Positions 59,267 to 64,000 of a stretch of DNA of 64,000 nt are shown piece by piece. The position numbers and the translations under genes were made by a program. The DNA comes from Rhodanobacter sp. B05 (GTDB lineage: Bacteria; Pseudomonadota; Gammaproteobacteria; Xanthomonadales; Rhodanobacteraceae). The notes beneath the pieces were generated by a model, which searched no databases, was not told where the DNA came from, and saw only the letters and a program-made list of their open reading frames with translations. Position 1 is the stretch's first letter; each line of letters begins with the position of its first letter. The DNA is taken from NCBI RefSeq assembly GCF_002001085.1, contig NZ_MUNU01000014.1, positions 62,001 through 126,000 of the forward strand. The letters run 5' to 3'.

Positions 59267-59273
59267 TAAAAAA

Positions 59274-62039
<2,766 letters not shown>

Positions 62040-62172
62040 TCTGTTCTCTGCTCCGCCGTTCCCGCGCTTGTCATTCCGTGCGGCATGGTGTCCGCCGCCG
62101 CCCGCATCCTTGGTGAAGAGTCATTTCAGACCCTTCCCGGCGCACCCATCCAGGGTGCCACCGTGTCCACGG

Positions 62173-63678
62173 CTAGCCGCCCTGCTCCAGCCGGGCAATC
62201 ATCGGTGCGCGCGCGGCCATGATCAACGCGGCGGCACGTTCTTCGTTCATGCCTTCGATGTCGATCAGATCATCCACGGCCAGGTCGGCCAGGTCGTCCA
62301 CCGTGCTTACCTCGCGTGCCGCCAGGGCGTAGGCGGTGGTCTCGTCCATGCCTTCCAGTGCCAGCAGTTCCTCGGATGGCTGGTGCTCGTCGACGCCCTC
62401 CTCCACCGCCAGCGCCTCGGTCAGCAAGGCGTCGCGGGCACGGGCGCGAAGTTCCTCGACGATGTCCTCGTCGAAACCCTCCACCGCCAGCAACTCGGCG
62501 CTGGGCACGTAGGCAATCTCCTCGATGCTGGAAAAGCCTTCCTGCACCAGGATCACGGCGATTTCCTGATCGACCTCGAGCTTGTCCATGAACAACGCCC
62601 GGGCCGCCTCCTGCTCCGCCTCGCTCTTGGCGGTGACCTGGTCCTGGGTCATCACGTTGAGCTGCCAGCCGGTCAGCTTGCTCGCCAGGCGCACGTTCTG
62701 GCCACCGCGACCGATCGCCTGGGACAGTTTGTCCTCGGCCACCGCGATGTCCATCGAATGCTTTTCCTCGTCCATGATGATCGACTGCACCTCGGCCGGT
62801 GCCATCGCGTTGATCACGAACTGGGCCGGATTCTCGTGCCACAGGATGATGTCGACGCGCTCGCCGTTGAGGTCGTTCGACACCGCCTGCACGCGCGAAC
62901 CGCGCATGCCGATGCAGGCGCCGATCGGGTCGGTGCGGCTGTCGTGCGCCAGCACCGCGATCTTGGCGCGATCGCCGGGATCGCGCGCGCAACCCTTGAT
63001 CTCGACCAGGCCCTGGCCGACTTCGGGCACTTCCAGCTTGAACAGCTCGATCATGAACTCCGGTGCCGCACGCGACACGAACAACTGCGGCCCGCGCACC
63101 TCGGACTTCACTTCGTAGAGATAGCCGCGCACGCGGTCGCCGACACGCGCGGACTCGCGCGGAATGGTCTTGTCGCGCGGGATGAATGCCTCGGCGTTGC
63201 TGCCCAGGTCGAGGTAGATGTTGCCGCGCTCGACCCGCTTCACGATGCCGGTCACCAGCTCGCCGAGGCGATCGGCGAAGGCGTCCACCACCTGCTGGCG
63301 CTCGGCCTCGCGCACGCGCTGCACGATCACCTGCTTGGCGGCCTGCGCGGCGATGCGACCGAATTCGGCGTTCTCGACCTGCTGCTCGATGTACTCGCCG
63401 ACCTGGGCGTCCGCACGCTCGTCCAGCGCATCCATCAGGCGCAGCTGGTACGACGGCGATTCCATCTCGCCGTCATCGGCAATGATCTCCCAGCGCCGGA
63501 AGGTTTCGTACTCGCCGGTGTCGTGATTGATCGCCACGCGGATATCCGGCTCCTCGTCCGGATAGCGCTTCTTCGCCGCCGACGCCAGCGCGGCTTCCAT
63601 CGCCTCGAAGATCACTTCCTCCGGCACGCCCTTTTCATTGGCGACCGCGTCGACGACCAGCAAAAGCTCTTTGCTCAT
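62173..63678 (-). CDS. nusA: transcription termination/antitermination protein NusA
   Basis: 501 residues from ATG 63678 (MSKELLLVVDAVANEKGVPEEVIFEAME). N-terminal RNAP-binding domain, S1 (ERGNIYLDLGSNAEAFIPRDKTIP), two KH domains (GACIGMRGSRVQAVSNDLNGERVDIILW; LSQAIGRGGQNVRLASKLTGW) and two C-terminal acidic helix-hairpin-helix repeats. It promotes pausing and takes part in termination and antitermination. infB follows after 133 bp and rimP precedes. Confidence 0.98.
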   Translation of the reverse strand: MSKELLLVVDAVANEKGVPEEVIFEAMEAALASAAKKRYPDEEPDIRVAINHDTGEYETFRRWEIIADDGEMESPSYQLRLMDALDERADAQVGEYIEQQVENAEFGRIAAQAAKQVIVQRVREAERQQVVDAFADRLGELVTGIVKRVERGNIYLDLGSNAEAFIPRDKTIPRESARVGDRVRGYLYEVKSEVRGPQLFVSRAAPEFMIELFKLEVPEVGQGLVEIKGCARDPGDRAKIAVLAHDSRTDPIGACIGMRGSRVQAVSNDLNGERVDIILWHENPAQFVINAMAPAEVQSIIMDEEKHSMDIAVAEDKLSQAIGRGGQNVRLASKLTGWQLNVMTQDQVTAKSEAEQEAARALFMDKLEVDQEIAVILVQEGFSSIEEIAYVPSAELLAVEGFDEDIVEELRARARDALLTEALAVEEGVDEHQPSEELLALEGMDETTAYALAAREVSTVDDLADLAVDDLIDIEGMNEERAAALIMAARAPMIARLEQGG

Positions 63679-63781
63679 TGCAGCAACTCCGTAAGTATCC
63701 GGTCCGGATACCGATGGTTGAATTGTTGTGTCCACTCCGGAACACAAAACCTGGAACGCGGCCATGGATGGCCGCACTGAA

Positions 63782-64000
63782 TTACTTTTTGCCGCCGGGC
63801 TTGGGCTGCGGCGCGTAACCCAGCGCCACCCAGTCCGGCACCACGCGGGCACTCTCCACCAGGGAGTGCCCGAACTCGAACGTCCTGCCTTCGCCTTCCA
63901 GCGCGATCTGCCCTTCGCGTACCGAGGTCAGTTTTCCGCGCAGGCGACGGCGCCCTTCCAGTGGCGCCTTCAACAACACCTTCACTTCCTGTCCGGTGGC
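63782..64000 (-). CDS. rimP: ribosome maturation factor RimP, C-terminal part
   Basis: The gene runs off the right edge. The last 72 residues are seen, [35 protein letters not shown], ending [12 protein letters not shown]. This is the SH3-like C-terminal domain of RimP, needed for 30S maturation. The position upstream of nusA confirms it. The N-terminal domain is outside the window. Confidence 0.9.
   Translation of the reverse strand, partial: ATGQEVKVLLKAPLEGRRRLRGKLTSVREGQIALEGEGRTFEFGHSLVESARVVPDWVALGYAPQPKPGGKK

Overview
The window is high-GC gammaproteobacterial chromosome of the order Xanthomonadales, most likely family Rhodanobacteraceae (Rhodanobacter, Dyella, Luteibacter or Frateuria type). 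This rests on an RpfE-like protein next to recJ, lysS and prfB, a class III PHA synthase pair (phaC/phaE), GyrA with Gln at position 83, and the orders smc-zipA and rimP-nusA-infB-rbfA-truB-rpsO-pnp. The species is an inference; no rRNA is present.

Left edge, 1-5.3 kb, is accessory. A 28-bp site at 78-105 matches the E. coli dif core at 24 of 28 positions. GGGNAGGG octamers and the large genes to its right point mostly towards it, as expected beside a replication terminus. It is followed by small unknown genes, an iron permease of the FTR1 family fused to a cytochrome c domain, a CDF-like transporter, and decayed genes: truncated czcD and PAP2 fragments meeting at one junction near 4290, frameshifted moaD and moeB remnants, and a broken paralogue of the membrane protein at 5284-5751. 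This block sits where ligA normally follows zipA.

5.8-28.5 kb is housekeeping, mostly on the minus strand: zipA, smc, bolA, a YciI protein, a thioesterase, lysS, prfB (with the programmed +1 frameshift), asnB, a STAS protein, recJ, rpfE and an ABC-F ATPase. Then come agmatine degradation genes (aguA, aguB) split by a ClC channel, a TraB-family membrane protein, and a tRNA cluster (Leu, Cys, Gly, Gly). asnB has a textbook attenuator: an Asn-rich leader peptide, a protector hairpin, an antiterminator and a terminator.

28.6-33.3 kb holds a two-gene cassette, a SIR2-like/TIR protein overlapping by 4 bp an nSTAND-type NTPase with a membrane segment and a long helical C-terminus. It is a candidate anti-phage system inserted between pgsA and the tRNA-Gly genes, which are adjacent in many gammaproteobacteria.

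33.6-64 kb is core again: pgsA-uvrC, kdsB, aroA-pheA-serC, a LysM lipoprotein, an FHA protein, infA, clpA-clpS, nudJ-mnmA-hflD, gyrA, mtnA, a PspC protein, phaC-phaE, and the pnp-rpsO-truB-rbfA-infB-nusA-rimP translation and RNA-processing cluster. Unusual non-coding structures are a near-perfect 48-bp palindrome in the rpsO leader, a run of five hairpins beside uvrC, and a complex repeat between rbfA and infB.
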